DNA from: Neelides folsomi
Lineage: Eukaryota > Arthropoda > Collembola > Neelipleona > Neelidae
Length of the DNA stretch: 64,000 bases
Direction of reading: 5' to 3'
Assembly (NCBI GenBank): GCA_034687125.1
Contig: JAQGBZ010000190.1
Span: 57,249 to 121,248, forward strand
Below, one piece after another: positions 10,118-23,700 of this stretch. How positions within the stretch are numbered: position 1 is the first letter of the stretch; each line of letters starts with the position of its first letter. The notes below the pieces were generated by a model. That model saw only the letters and a program-made list of their open reading frames with translations. It made no database searches and was not told the DNA's origin. The position numbers were made by a program, and so were the translations under genes.

Positions 10118-12072
10118 TTATTAAAATCTCCTCAGGAGGAAAGATGTTCAAAAACAATAAAGAAATTTAGTCACTGGTGTGGTTGATAACGTTTATAATA
10201 ATTATGGGTTTCCTAAAATGAATTATTATCATCAAAATATAAAGTTAATTCACATTGTTTCTTTGGGTTTAAGATTATCTATAGAATTAATCATGGTTAA
10301 AGTTTTAATCTTTTTATGAGATCTGTATTTATGCAAATTAATATGTGTTTGATATTTGAAATTTCAGCCCAATTAATTACTATTTTATATGAATGAATTA
10401 TCATGAAAGGTTTTATGATACAGGATTTTGTATTTTATTAAATTCCATTAAATTCTTTCACTTATCACAAAAAATCAATTACACATAATTATTCAAGTTA
10501 ATATTAAATTAAAGATAACGTTGATAGCTATCATAAATCCTTGATCCATCATTCTCAACTCCTAAAAGTACGAATATAAGTAATAGTTACTTTTGATTGT
10601 TTAGTAATTTAGGTATATGTTTTAAAGATTGTGTTTTCCATTTTCAAGTAACATTATAATAACGACTTACAACTAAAACAATTAACTAATTTAAAACTAA
10701 TATTACATAACTAATAACTTATTAATAACAAATAAATAACAATAACTAGTATAATATAATTGGAATTGAATGAGAACAATAAATTATTCTAACGAAGCAA
10801 TTTAGGCTCAATTCACAATTAATATAATTTTTCAATAAATTCAAATAAGGTCTCCTATCCAAACGCACTATTCATTATATAACAAGAAATTAGAACAAAC
10901 GATGTATGTTAATGAAAAATATATTAATTAATATATGTTCTAACAATAAGTACAAATGACGTAAATAAGGAAAATAACATCCTATATAATAACATAAGTA
11001 GACAGATATACAAAAACCGATTATCGCTATATACAAAAAAGTAAACAAGATCCCTTTTATACAATATATAAACAGTAAACAATCACCGTCCACTTTACTC
11101 AAAAATCAAAAAAATTAAATGTAAATATATATTTTTTGAAAAATAAAAATACAAAGGAGGTTTTGAATCCAGTGAGAAAATTTTGGATTTTTTCCTCCGG
11201 TATATTTACATAATGATGAAAAAATATTAACATGTGGATAAATTAGCTGAAAAATAACAATTAGCAAATTAACTTAACAAATGACAAAGGACATTTATAG
11301 CCCTTGTTAATTAAATATTATATCATTATATAAATAAATATAGGAATCCCACTGGTATTTGCAATATAATATTTTATATTATGAAAAAAAGATCTTATTT
11401 CGTAGTTGAAAAAAAATTGTAATTAATAAAGGGGTGGGCGACTGCGTTGGTAAACTTCTAAACCTTTTTTCAAACCTTTCTCAACCATAATATTTTTTAA
11501 TATTTACACTTCATAATATATAGGCTATATAATATAGCTGATCAGAATAAATTATATACACATTCATTTATAGATAACGTGTCGTGTCTTCGTAATATTT
11601 ATATATAATTAAACATTATTTAGGTAGGTAAGTTTTGAAAATATTAAATATGATTATGTTTTTATACATAAGTATCTTTTTATAACATGATTGTATATAA
11701 TGTATATATATATATATAATAGCATATATTTAATATTTAAACATTTTTCAGATTTAATTATTATATTTAATAAATGTAGGGTTAAGTTCCGACGAACTAT
11801 TATATTTTAATAGTACAATATTTCCGTAGAATAACATTTCTTCCATTATCACATAATAATTAAGGATTTCATTTCATTAAGTAAACGTAGTAAACATTAT
11901 TTATATAGTTTCAATTTATCTAATAAATATAATTACACTTTTAATAAGACGTGAGTGTAATGTGTGAGTGTCTTTATTTTAATAATATTAATTAGTTAAT
12001 TTAACGTAATCCGAAGTGGCAGGTACGAATTTTAAAAAAGCCGCCAAATGTTCTCCCAAACGTTTCCGCCCT
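10118..12072. other. Intergenic, AT-rich; likely PRDM1 3' UTR at its right end
   Basis: About 2 kb of very AT-rich DNA with no coding signal. It includes a short (TA)n run near 11703-11718. The part just below 12073 must be PRDM1 3' UTR; the left end is upstream sequence of AK1 copy B. Confidence 0.55.
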
Positions 12073-15000
12073 TCATTTGCACTCAATGGGAGCGTGATGT
12101 TGATGCGGCCGGTGCTGTGGAGGCTCTCGGTCAAGGTCAATGTCAATATCCATGGGCTTCGTGTGGATTGGAATCGGCTGATTGGGATCCATTCCGTCCT
12201 CGTTTTCAATATCGATTAAATCTACCAATTGCAAAAAATAAAAACTTTCGGTCAAATTGAACCACTCTTTACAAATTCAATTTAATTTATCAATAAATTC
12301 CAGATAAAAAGATGAGCTAACCGTTGCTCGCATCCGAATGTGGATAGTCGTAATGATGCGGTGGTAAAGAACCTGCTGGTGGCGAACGTTCAAGCCCAAT
12401 TTCATCCTCTGGTCGGGGACGACAACTCGTCGTTTTCCAATGGGTTCGGAGCCCTGAGGCCGAAATGTATTTTTTCCCACAGTTATTACAAATGTAGGGT
12501 CGCTCGTTGTTATGAAGTCGTTTGTGAAGCTTCAAATGAACGAACTGTGTAAACTTAGCAGGACAAAGGTCACAAGCATAGGGCTTTTGTCCAGAATGAA
12601 GTCTCAAATGAGTTTTCAAATTCGACGTGCTGCTAAATCTCTTGTGACAAATGTCGCATTGGTGGGGTTTCTCGCCTATTAAAATTAAAAAAATTAATTA
12701 AATCAATCACCCATTAAAAATTACCAAAAATAATATTTTTAATCAAAATATGAAAATTGAAAATCATTTAAAATTTACCTGTATGAACAAGATGGTGTTT
12801 TTGAAGATGAGCCAGCTGAGTGAAACTCTTTGTGCAAACGTTACATTTGAACGGTCTTTCACCTGAATGTGTTCTTAAATGAACCTAAAGGAAAAATTTT
12901 AAAAATTAAATACTATCCAAACTATCCGATTGTTCATTTCAGAAAATAAATTCTACGTTTAATTTTTTTTATAAAATTAAGATGCTTTACAAACCTTCAG
13001 ATTGGAAAGTTGTCCAAATGTTTTGTAGCAGATGTTGCACTCATAGTGCATTTTCCCATCCTTCTTCTTGAGTGGATAAGGAAGGCTTCTGTAACCTCTT
13101 CCCCCTGGACTCAATCCGCCCTCGTAGTCAGAATCATGTTCTCGAGAGTCTTCGCTTCCTCCGCTTCCACTCCCTCCGTTCGGACTGATAATGAGCGGAG
13201 AGAGCTCTTTGATAAAGGAACTCATTGGCCTCCGATCGTCTCCACGGAAAACTCCTCCTTGACTCCCAAACGAATGGAGTTGGATGGGATGATGGGAATG
13301 AGGATGGAGACCATGAGACTGCCAAGGTTGGACGGAGTGAAGTGCCGAATAATTTGAATTTGGACTTAAATTGGGTGAGGATTCTTTGGACCCTAAGAGG
13401 AATCCTGGTCGATCTCGTTCCATTGAAGGAATAGCCCCTGGATGTCCAAGGTGTTGATGATGGTAGAAGAAGGAATAAGCCGGGTTGCCTTGAGGATTAT
13501 AAAATGGACCTCCACCTGGACTCATTGTCCCTGGAACTCCTAACCTCTCACCCGGCTTTATATCTCTTCCTTCAGGTCGATGATTCCCAAACATTTCCAT
13601 TCGATTCTCTCGACTAACCTCTCTATGATTCATTTCTCGATCTCGTTCTCGATCTCTTTCTCGTTCTCGGGCCTCTCGATGGTGTTGTTCTTGAATGTGT
13701 TCTTTCTCCATTCGCTCAATGGCAATAGCCCGTTCTTTTTCTCGCCCTTCGTCTCGACTTTCTTTGTCAATCTTCAATTTACTCTCTTTTTCATTAATGA
13801 TGACAAGTGTGGAGGGAGATTTTTTGGGCGGGGGAGTGGTCCTTGGAGCCCCAGCCGCATTATTATTATTATTATTATTGTTATTACTATTCGAGTAACG
13901 GAAACTCTTTTTGTAAAAGTATGGGTCTTGGGGTGTGAAATGGGACGTTCTTGGTGGAGATGGAGGATCAGCAGCCTCGGCAGCTTCACCTCCGTTGAGT
14001 CTCCGAAGAAGAATGCTTTCCAATATGGAAGCCGCTGGCGGAGGGCTTTTATTTAATGGAAATCCATTGAGAAGACTTCCAGTTGGTCCATTTGGACTAC
14101 CAGCTCGGAAATGACTCAATTGTTGGACAAAAGAGACAGTTGGTCTTGGAGAATTTCCGCTACGAGATGCTTTAAAGGGTTCTTGAGGTTCATCTTCTGA
14201 GATGACCAAAGGACTCAGCCGTTGTTTCTTATGATTCAACAAACTCTGACCTTTGTCTTCCTCTTCCCTCTTCGACCCAGGTTTCAAAGGAACTCGTGTG
14301 ATTTCAAGGGGTGGGGTAGTTTCTCTGGATTTGGGGGACAAAGACCCGCGCCCGGACGAGGCTGAGGAAACACATGATGAAGACTCGCCTTCTTTTCTGT
14401 TCAAATACGCCTTCGGCATCTTGATCTTAACCTTCCTAAACTCATTGTTCGAAGCTTTAGGTGACGAGGAGGACTTGACAAGGATCGAAGTTGGGTTAGG
14501 TGGAGAAAGTGACCCGATTTCTGAAGTTGTTGAGGTCTCTGAAGAAGATTTCCGACTCTCTACTCGGACTTCAAGCTTCACTGAAGGATTTGGTGGTGAC
14601 TTGGTTGAAAAGTCGAGGACGTAATTGTTATCATATTCCGAATCTGATGAGTCTCCAGCTGGGGGCGTCAAAGCATCATCATGATAGCCATGGCTGTGGT
14701 AACCCTCATCTGATCGGACGGAACCTTCTGTTGGGGTCAATTGGCCTCGACTTCGTTCATATTCCTTCCCTGGGCTAAGTAATGTTGGTTCTTTTACTTG
14801 GGGAGCGTCAGGAGACTCGGGCCCTTCGCTTGACACTTGTTGACCTTTTCATATCAATAATCATAAACGTTAAAATTCCATTTTTCTTTTTTATCGTAAA
14901 TGTAACAAAAAGGACATGGTTCTTATAATAAAATCTCAAGCTTACGGATTTTCTGGAGCATGATTTCTCCCGTGAGGGGATAGTTGAGACGTTCGGCAAA

Positions 15001-17769
15001 TTCTCGACAATACCAGACAAGGAGTTCCTCATTTGGCATGATCGGTTTCACCGTGTAAAAGTAAATTTGCATCTGAAAAAGAATAATCAAAAAAAGTAAC
15101 TAACCTTTTCCGAAGAATTAATTTTCTAATTAATTTTTTAAAAATATTTATATTAAATAATTTTATAATAAATGTTTAAGTAGGTTTAGATTAAAAACTT
15201 AAACTCACTTTGTACTGACAAGCGATGAGATTTTGGGCGTCGGAGGAATAGGCAGGATTGACGAACCGCATCCAATTGGCTCTCGAAACATCGTATCCAT
15301 CAACATAGAAGAAAAGTTCGTCGCCTTTGTACACCTGTCAATCAAATGAAAGTTTTAGCAAACTCACAAGTCCCCTAGTCCCATTCCATATTATAAATAG
15401 TCGTAGAGTAAAAGGAAAGAGTGGAGAAAAAAAGTAAAATTGTGTTTGCTTACCCTCCAGAAGTACTTTCGGTTGGCAGTCGGCGGGACTTTATCAGCGT
15501 CGTAGACTTGACCAGACAAGGGACCGAACCGGGTTCCAGCCGGAATGTAATCACGACTCCATACTCCCAACACCTACGAACATCCTCATCAAACATCTCC
15601 TCATTTTTACACTTCCCTTACACATTACATCTCTTGCACTTATCTTAATGGGGGACCAAACTCCGCCTATGTCTACTATCCAAGGAAAGGATGATTCCAT
15701 GAACAAACTTCCTTCCTATTTCCTTATAATATCCGAGATATGGCAAAGGTCACAATCTCAACTTAGCCGTTATTACAAGTACAGTGCATATAAACATATT
15801 ACATATTTGTTACATAATATGCTCTTCAATAATAAAAAAATAATAATCTTACATTTACTTTTTATAAGTAAAAGTAATTCTATAAATGGCCAATAAAGTA
15901 TAATTATAAAATAAATAATCCACCAATGTCCTCCACTTCCTGTCTACTCAACTAATAATCAATTACTTATCTTTTATTTATTTCTCAACTCTTTGGATAT
16001 TATTAGATTATATATATGAATCTGGATGTTCTGTACCTTCAGAGGTGACAACCGAGATTTTAGCCCCAAAATGGAAAAAAATGAATTGGAGTGAAAATCC
16101 GTGAAAATGAGAATTTCACGTCATCTCCATTTCCCTCGTATTGTTGATTATGAAATGAGTTTACTGTCTGTGTGGGAGTTGAGAATTGAATGACGCGTTA
16201 CAGGTCGTCAATTGAATCGATTCCTATTTCAATTTATTTACAAGTGAGACGGAGGGGGTATACTTACAATATTATTATCAATGAAGATAATTCGTTTAAT
16301 ATACTAACATGGAAGTATATTAAATAAAGACTCTCATTCTATTTACATAGTATGAAATGTTTATGAAATTATATTGAAGTATGGCCCTATGTTTGGTACA
16401 TACTAGTCCCGTCTTTATAAATATTTACCATGTCCTTTCTAACCCGAGACTGGCCTTTAAGAGTTCCCTATTGACTTTTGGAGGTATATGGGCTAGTAGT
16501 GGTGTTTCTCCTTCCATTGTCATTGTACACGAGTCGGATTAGGTGATGATAAATACATGATGTACATGAACCTAATGCAATAGAAAAATAAAGTGGATTA
16601 AGAACCATTCGGATTCGCCCGAGTTGCGCGAAAATCCTTTTAATTATTTATATCATTTCCTTTACCTTTAACGCTATAATAAAAGGCCAAAGAGAGTGAG
16701 AGAGACACACAGAGTTTGGGTGAAGGTGGACGATGGCAAAACTCTCTTTGTTATCTCACTGACACAATTTCCCTTTCCATCTCCAGACGTCCCTCATCGA
16801 TTATCCGTCCAACGATTCTCTCTCTCTCTCCACCCACGAACTTCTCTCCTCAACAACCGACTCAATCTCAATATGCATCCTCAAAGACCTTTCCCCACTC
16901 TAAAACGGAAAAAATGCAATTTTCTCTTCCTTCTTGAACAGGATGATAAAAGTGAATGAAAGGTTCTTTTATTTAAATTCACTTCTCACAGAGTGTCTCA
17001 ATATAAAATTCTTTATTATCAAATATGCAAGCTTGTAGGAAATCGATTCTTGGACCTTCACATAAGATTCAAACTATTTATGTACTATGTGTGACTGTAT
17101 TTACATTACTATACCTATAGTATTCGTAAAAGCTTGTTGTCATTCAAGACTTTTTTTGATATTGTTCATTGTATGCTTTATAATCATAAGAATGAAATAT
17201 TTAATACAATGAAATATTTATGCAGCTGTTGGAATTGGAAGTAATATTGGCATTTGTACTATGTAGGAAAAATGGCAAATGGGGAAAACCAATCATTTCC
17301 TATATGAGTAATATGACCCAAAAACTAATTAAATGGTATTACTATCAAGTAACTACTAAGTTTACTACTACTAAGTTTAACTTAACTGTCTTCATTAAAT
17401 ACATTATAGTTAATAATTAATAAAATCCAAACTCACATCGTTGAGTACTGCACTGGGTTTAAGTTGGAGGTTTCTCGGGAGTGAATTCTCGGCACGGCCG
17501 GGTTCTTCAGTAGCGACAGGGGCGTCTGGGACATGAAAGACGGCAAGGTCTTCGAATTCCTCTTCTTTGATCCTTCCAAGGTCCCAAGCTCCGTTTTCTT
17601 TCACATGGTCCGGTTTCCCTTGTGGTTCTTTTGTTGGGGGTGGTTGGGCCGGCGGGACGGTGGCCGTCCTTCGTCCTTCTCCCCGCATTTGCCCTTCGTG
17701 ATGCGGAGGAGCGGGATTCGGCCCTGACGACTTCCCACTTAATCCTTGACTCTCCGTCACCTCCCCCAT
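12073..17769 (-). CDS. PRDM1: PR domain zinc finger protein 1 (Blimp-1)
   Basis: Nuclear transcriptional repressor of cell fate and, in arthropods, of ecdysone-timed development. Coding exons (minus): 17437-17769, 15454-15573, 15209-15334, 14946-15072, 12995-14844, 12779-12884, 12322-12675, 12073-12221. Phases all agree, giving 1054 residues. An acidic segment ([14 protein letters not shown]) precedes the PR/SET domain at about 95-230 ([49 protein letters not shown]). A long low-complexity middle follows, with nine consecutive Asn and an Arg/Glu-rich stretch. Five zinc fingers span ~836-975, the last of C2HC type (KTTSC), then an acidic, His-rich tail. ATG 17769 lies six bases inside an exon that begins at a strong acceptor (TTTATTCCAG), so at least one more 5' exon must exist upstream. 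Confidence 0.95.
13859..13891 (-). repeat. AAT trinucleotide run coding poly-Asn in PRDM1
   Basis: Seven perfect ATT units on the plus strand (13859-13879) followed by interrupted units. They read as Asn codons in the disordered middle of PRDM1, giving nine Asn in a row. Likely length-polymorphic. Confidence 0.9.
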
Positions 17770-17775
17770 TCTTTC

Positions 17776-20700
17776 CTGGAATAAACAAACAGGGTCAAAG
17801 GTTAGCTTTCTTTCTTCCGCATTTATTAAACTTGGATAAACTCTGATATTAACCGAAGTTCCAAAATCTTTCAATTACTATTATACCTATACATAGTATG
17901 AATGTTTTAGCTTTTAAGGATTAAATAATTCATAAATTATGGACAACCCGTTTAGTTCATTAAAATAATTGAGTCAAGTAGAGAGTTATCTGCAGTAAGG
18001 TTTTTTTTATTCAACGAGGGGATTTAAATAATAAAGATAGTGTTTAACATTATGTATGCGTGTCAGTTTATATTTTATTCAGTATTAATCCAAGTCATGT
18101 AATTCCTTATCTATCTCCTACGAACACAAACATCATTCGTCTTCCCATATGGATCCCTTATGATTTATATTCAATTTATGAAGGAAATTAAGCGATCGAA
18201 GCTCCAGTAATCGAATATTTTATATTTCAAGGATTCTCTCTATTAAATGTTGAGGAAATCTGCTCCGTAGCTTATTAATAACGAAAGTTTCCAGTTGGCG
18301 CATTTGCCTCATTTTTCGCCAATTTTTTATATTATTTTTTTAAATCCGCTAAATAATATTTATAGCATGTTTAAATTAAAACCGGGGATAAACTGATAAA
18401 CTTTGAAACAAAAAAGTTTCTCATACTGGAAATATAATATTAACTTGATAAATCGCTGTTCCAATCATCGTAGATAAAAAGTCATATGAATTTATTTTTC
18501 CTTCTCGTTTTACATCTCGTTTAAATATAAATACTTCAATACATAACAAAAGGATAGATTCCAAAACTCATGAATTGAAATTCTATTTTATGACCAAAAG
18601 GTAAAACGGTGATTTTATGAGAACCAGGAATCGAGAATTTTGGAATGAATCAGCGGAATTCATTGAGGAAGTTTTCTAAATTGATTGCGTATATGAAAAT
18701 GCCTCATTCCTCTCCTTATCGTTTTCTCTCCTATTGGAATTGGAGGTTAAAGAGTTTAACTATTAGAGGAATGCTTATGGGGTTTTAATACTTGGTTTTG
18801 CAGCAGAACCTTGGGCAAATCGAGTGAGTGGCATTAAATCACTTTGCCCCCACCTCAGACAACAGAGGAATCAATTTCCCCTTCCATCATCTACTAACAA
18901 CCACGAACGAGATTTTCAAGGCACAAGGGCACACATGGAGATTAAGAATGGCCCATATAAAACTACACATTGAGCATAATCTCTTAATTATGGCCAGATT
19001 AATGATCCAATCAATGCATCATTCCCCTTGTGCCGACTCCCAAAACTACAATATACTGTACATTCGGAGTTCATATACCATCTACAGTTCTCATATGCTT
19101 AAATATAAAAAAGTATGGCTCAGCCACAACAGTTATGAGATCTTATAAGCATATAATAAATTGTAAAGAGTCCAATAGAAGGAATTTGATGAGCAAAGAC
19201 AAACCCTCAGATTTTGAAACTCTCATCTGATGACAGTAGTCTACAAATATGCATTACCACAATGTTCTTATTCATCCTCTGAAGGTCTCAATGCTAATTA
19301 AAATATAAAAATTTCCGCACGTGTGTGCAGATGTTCCGTCGTAGTGTATTTGAAATAAATGGGGCATTAAAACAATTATAGATTTCTACTTCCTTATTTT
19401 TACATAATTTCGAAAGATCCAAAATATACTTTTAAACAACACTCAATCCACATTTAATCCTTATTATAAAGATTGAGGAAGAGGAAAAATGGCCAATATA
19501 AAGATATTTATGTGAAAGAAACGTGTTTTAAACAAAATCGCGGGCCACTTACTGTATTTGTAATAATAAAAAGTCTTATAAGAGGAAAAGTCACCGTAAT
19601 ACAAAGATCCAAGTTCAATGACAAATTTTTTTTATTAATGAGTTAAACCATTCAAGAGTTCTTGGTAAATTGAACTACAAAACATTGAATGTTTTTCTAC
19701 AAACTGCCAAACAAATCAATTACATTTGAGCAGAACAATTATATTTCAATGAGTTTGGGAATGCATATTTGAATAACACTAAACTAAAACAAACTAGCAA
19801 ACAAAGTTAAACGTACCCTTTAAATAATCTCAATTACCGGAAAAGATTCAGTAAGAAATAAAAGTTATTCATTTATTTTCACCTAATTCAATTCTCAGCT
19901 CTGAATGTTCACCGTCTGATTCATCCTATTGAATTTGATAAAAAAAACTACTACACGTATTATGCGAACTCCCGTGAAATTGTATGGGATTATACGTAAT
20001 ATAATATAAAAACTATGTACAAGTATGATTCGTATGTATTCACAAGTGAATGAAAAAAAAGAGTTTGAAACGGTTCTTCTTTAACACCTCACGATAACAT
20101 TACAACTACACCTATAAACTATTACACCAGAGGAAATGGTCTTTGCACGTTAGTTGGAGTAAATAAAAAAATAAAAAGTAAATGACCTCAAGTGACTCAG
20201 TGACACGGATTGGATTTCTTAAACCATTTAAATCGGCTTCTTAATACATTTAATAAGATCTATTACATGCTGTTAAAACAAGTTGTTTTAAATGTTCCTT
20301 ATTATTTTATTAAATAAAGAAATTAAATTATTATTCCTCCAATCCCCTATTCCTCATTAGTTCATACATTATAAGCCAAGGAGTTGCATTCGTGTAAAAA
20401 GAGAATATTATTCGTTCATTGAACAGTGCAATTGGACCGAATAAAGCTCTCATATTTAATTAAATATAAAAAAAACTTAAGATAATCCTTGGCTGTCATT
20501 TGAGATAAAAATTACTCAACAAGAAAAAACTTCAATTCTTTTTTTCAAATTAAATGAATGAATAAATAAAACAAACATTTTTAAGTAAGCAAATACCGAC
20601 AGTTTTGAATTTCAAATAACCAATTTTTTATATAAATTATTGCATCAAATTATGGAAAAAAACCAAATACAAATAAACTACCAAAATGATGCGCCACTAA

Positions 20701-23700
20701 ATCGGGTAAACAAAACAAAGAATGCGATAGATAAAATTGTGAGATATTAGAAATTTAAATATTCCTGACCTATTCTTCATTCAGTATCATGTTGAAATCG
20801 TAAATATTTGTTTTAATTTCCTCTTCTCGAGGCGCACTTTACACAATTATTTGAAAAAATATCATGTTTAATGTTTTTTTGGAATATCACAGGTAGAACG
20901 TATACAATGTAATTTTAATTATAATATAAAATGGATGTACAGAAGACCTCCAATAGGAAAACAACAACGATGATGATCGAGGGTTGAATGAGTTAAAATG
21001 AGAAGTTGATCCTTCCAAGCCAATTCTTGGTAATTAAGAGATGAAGTTGTAATGAAAAGAATAATTTGTAATGTGATCTGCCGTGAGAGACTCCGCTGTT
21101 TTTTATTTATAAGTGAGGGGGAAGGAGAGGAATGAATGGGATTCGAGTGCCGGTGGAATCAACGAGGATCTCAATGCCAAAGGACATGCTCCCTCATATG
21201 CTTACTAGCACCCTCAACTCCATGTTATCTCTTCACCCAATTCATCAACAAACTATAAACTATTAGTTCCATTCCTTACGCAATGTCAATATAATAATAA
21301 TAGCCATGTAACCGATATACCATCTTTGGATCATACGACACATCTTCATAAGACTCTCCTATTACTCCCATTATTACCCAATACATACCTAAACATTTAT
21401 AAACATGCATGCTCCGTGCAGGTAAAATATTTATTTGAGAGAAAACACTTATGTATTCATAAGTAAAATTTATCACCTATTACTTATTTTAAATATGAAT
21501 GTTTTTATTTCAGAGGTTAAAAATATATTAATCATTAAAAATCATTAAACAAGACTATCTTTTATAAAATGACATTAAATTAAATCGAACATAAAATCCG
21601 TCTGAAAAGTTAAGGTATGAAGGTGAAAAAAATTGTGATAATGCGTAATTTTCGCAAAACTATTGCTTCAAAAACGGATAAAAATATTGGCCAATTAAAT
21701 TAATAAATGGTGTGATAGGAGGTAGGTCTGAAGGACAAGATTCCAGTAGTAGCCAAAACAGCATTTAATATTGAAACCTCCATTGGGTTTCCCGATAACG
21801 GATGACCGAGAGACAATAAAGTTCCTTGGATAGAAAGGGAGACAAGAGATAAGGCAGTTGTTTGGGTGGCCTTGCGAATATGTGGGGCTGGCGTTTGAAA
21901 CGCCATGCTAACTTCCATTAAGCCCTCCCAGCCCTTTTCGCAATATCTCCATAATGTCATGTATGCTCGTTCCATATTATATTAAACCTTAATACAAATA
22001 GATAGGTGCGGTAGTAAGTACCATACTGTATAGTATGTAGTATAAACATACAAATGGCTCTCCACCCAACTCGTCCCGGGAGGAACCGAAAAGCTTTAGG
22101 TATAAAAGGTGGTTTGGGAGAGAAAGGACGGCCCTTGAAAACTTCATGAGCTCATTACTTAACAATGCGGCTCGAAACGAAGGTGACCATGAGTGAGGAA
22201 AGTAAATGAAAGGAAAGCTGAAGGTGCTCCTTTGCCCAAAAACTTTCATTCCTTCCTTTTCATATTAAAACGCTTCTCTCTCCCATTTATCCAGTTATAC
22301 CCTAAAAACCTCCTCCTCAACATAAACTTCCATCACACAACATAGGTTAAATGAAACAAATTCACCAACTTGAATAAATCATAAACACAGGTATGAATAA
22401 ATAAAAAATAAGCCTTGGAAAATGAAAAATTCTTCCCCTCTTTCCCTTCAATTTCCTATCCACTATCCTTACATAGTAAAACCTAATACATAAATATGTA
22501 CCATACATACAGGGACACTTCTCATTGATTGAACTGAAGAAGAAGAAGAAGAAGTATAAAATTCATTCCATTCTATTTATGAGCCTCCTTTGACCTCGGA
22601 GAAAGCGACCAGCTTTCTTCTCTCATGCATTTCCCGAAGGTTCTTTCTGTCTGTCCTGGGGGTCTATATGGGAGAATTCGTCTCGCCAATGACGGGCGTA
22701 ACGGAAGCTAAATAACTAAATACTACATAGTAGTAAATACAAACCGTCACTATCCCTATCTCTCATATTATGACTAGAGGAGTAAACAACACGGTGGCGT
22801 GCAAAGAGGATATGCAGACACTCATCATTTCGCGACAGTCCGCAAATAGTAAAGCACATAGAAGATAAATAGATATAGAGAGAAAAGCAAGGACGAGTCC
22901 TGGAATGAAATGAAGGTAGTAGACCAAAAGCATTTAACTATTTATTTATTATTGTGCCATAATTTCGCCCCTCTCTCAATACGCAATGAAAGCCCGAAAT
23001 TTGTGCTCAATCAAATGCACAAATTCCTTTATCTCTCATCTCCCCTTTTCGATAAGCAATTTCCCAAGTTCTCTGTTAAATGACTTGGAGCCATTACCCG
23101 TGTTAAATGTAATTCTGTACAACATGACTTATTTTATCCTTCAAGTATATTAAACCAAGTTTAAGTCCTTCATAAATAGCCAGGTATTAACTATTAGTAT
23201 ATACTATAAGTAATTCATATATATACTAACATTAAGTACTTTGTGTACTTGGACTTCAATTAGACCAATAGGTACAAGCGTATTTACTTTACTTTTATTA
23301 GCTTGCTATCCGATGTCCTTTCTCCATCTCGATCAAAATAATTCAAATCATTTTATTTCACTCCTTAGCTCTTATCTCTCTCCCCCTGAAGAAATTTTCT
23401 TTTTCCTTTCTCTAAATGACCTTTATTTTCAAGTTCGCCTTTCCTTCATTCATCGATCTCGCGACTTTCCAGCTAAATTTACACAACCGCTTGAGTCCAC
23501 CATGAATGTACGAAGGAAATACATACCAAAGTTATGAATGCCTTCACTCTTCACTCACGAATCACACCATCAATGTTATACATATGAGTATATTATTATC
23601 AACACCCTTCAAGATTATTCAAGGCGCAGTGTTAAGGTTTTATGCAATAATAGCGACGAATTAAACTATTTTCACGCGATTTTTCCACTCGAAATAACAT

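Noticed and set aside
13010-14778. Several plus-strand open frames of 70-158 codons
   Set aside because: All are antisense shadows of the large PRDM1 exon.
16716-16959. Two overlapping Ser/Pro-rich plus-strand frames near a CT-rich stretch
   Set aside because: They fall inside the large PRDM1 intron (15574-17436), arise from CTCTCT simple sequence, and have no donor or acceptor partner.
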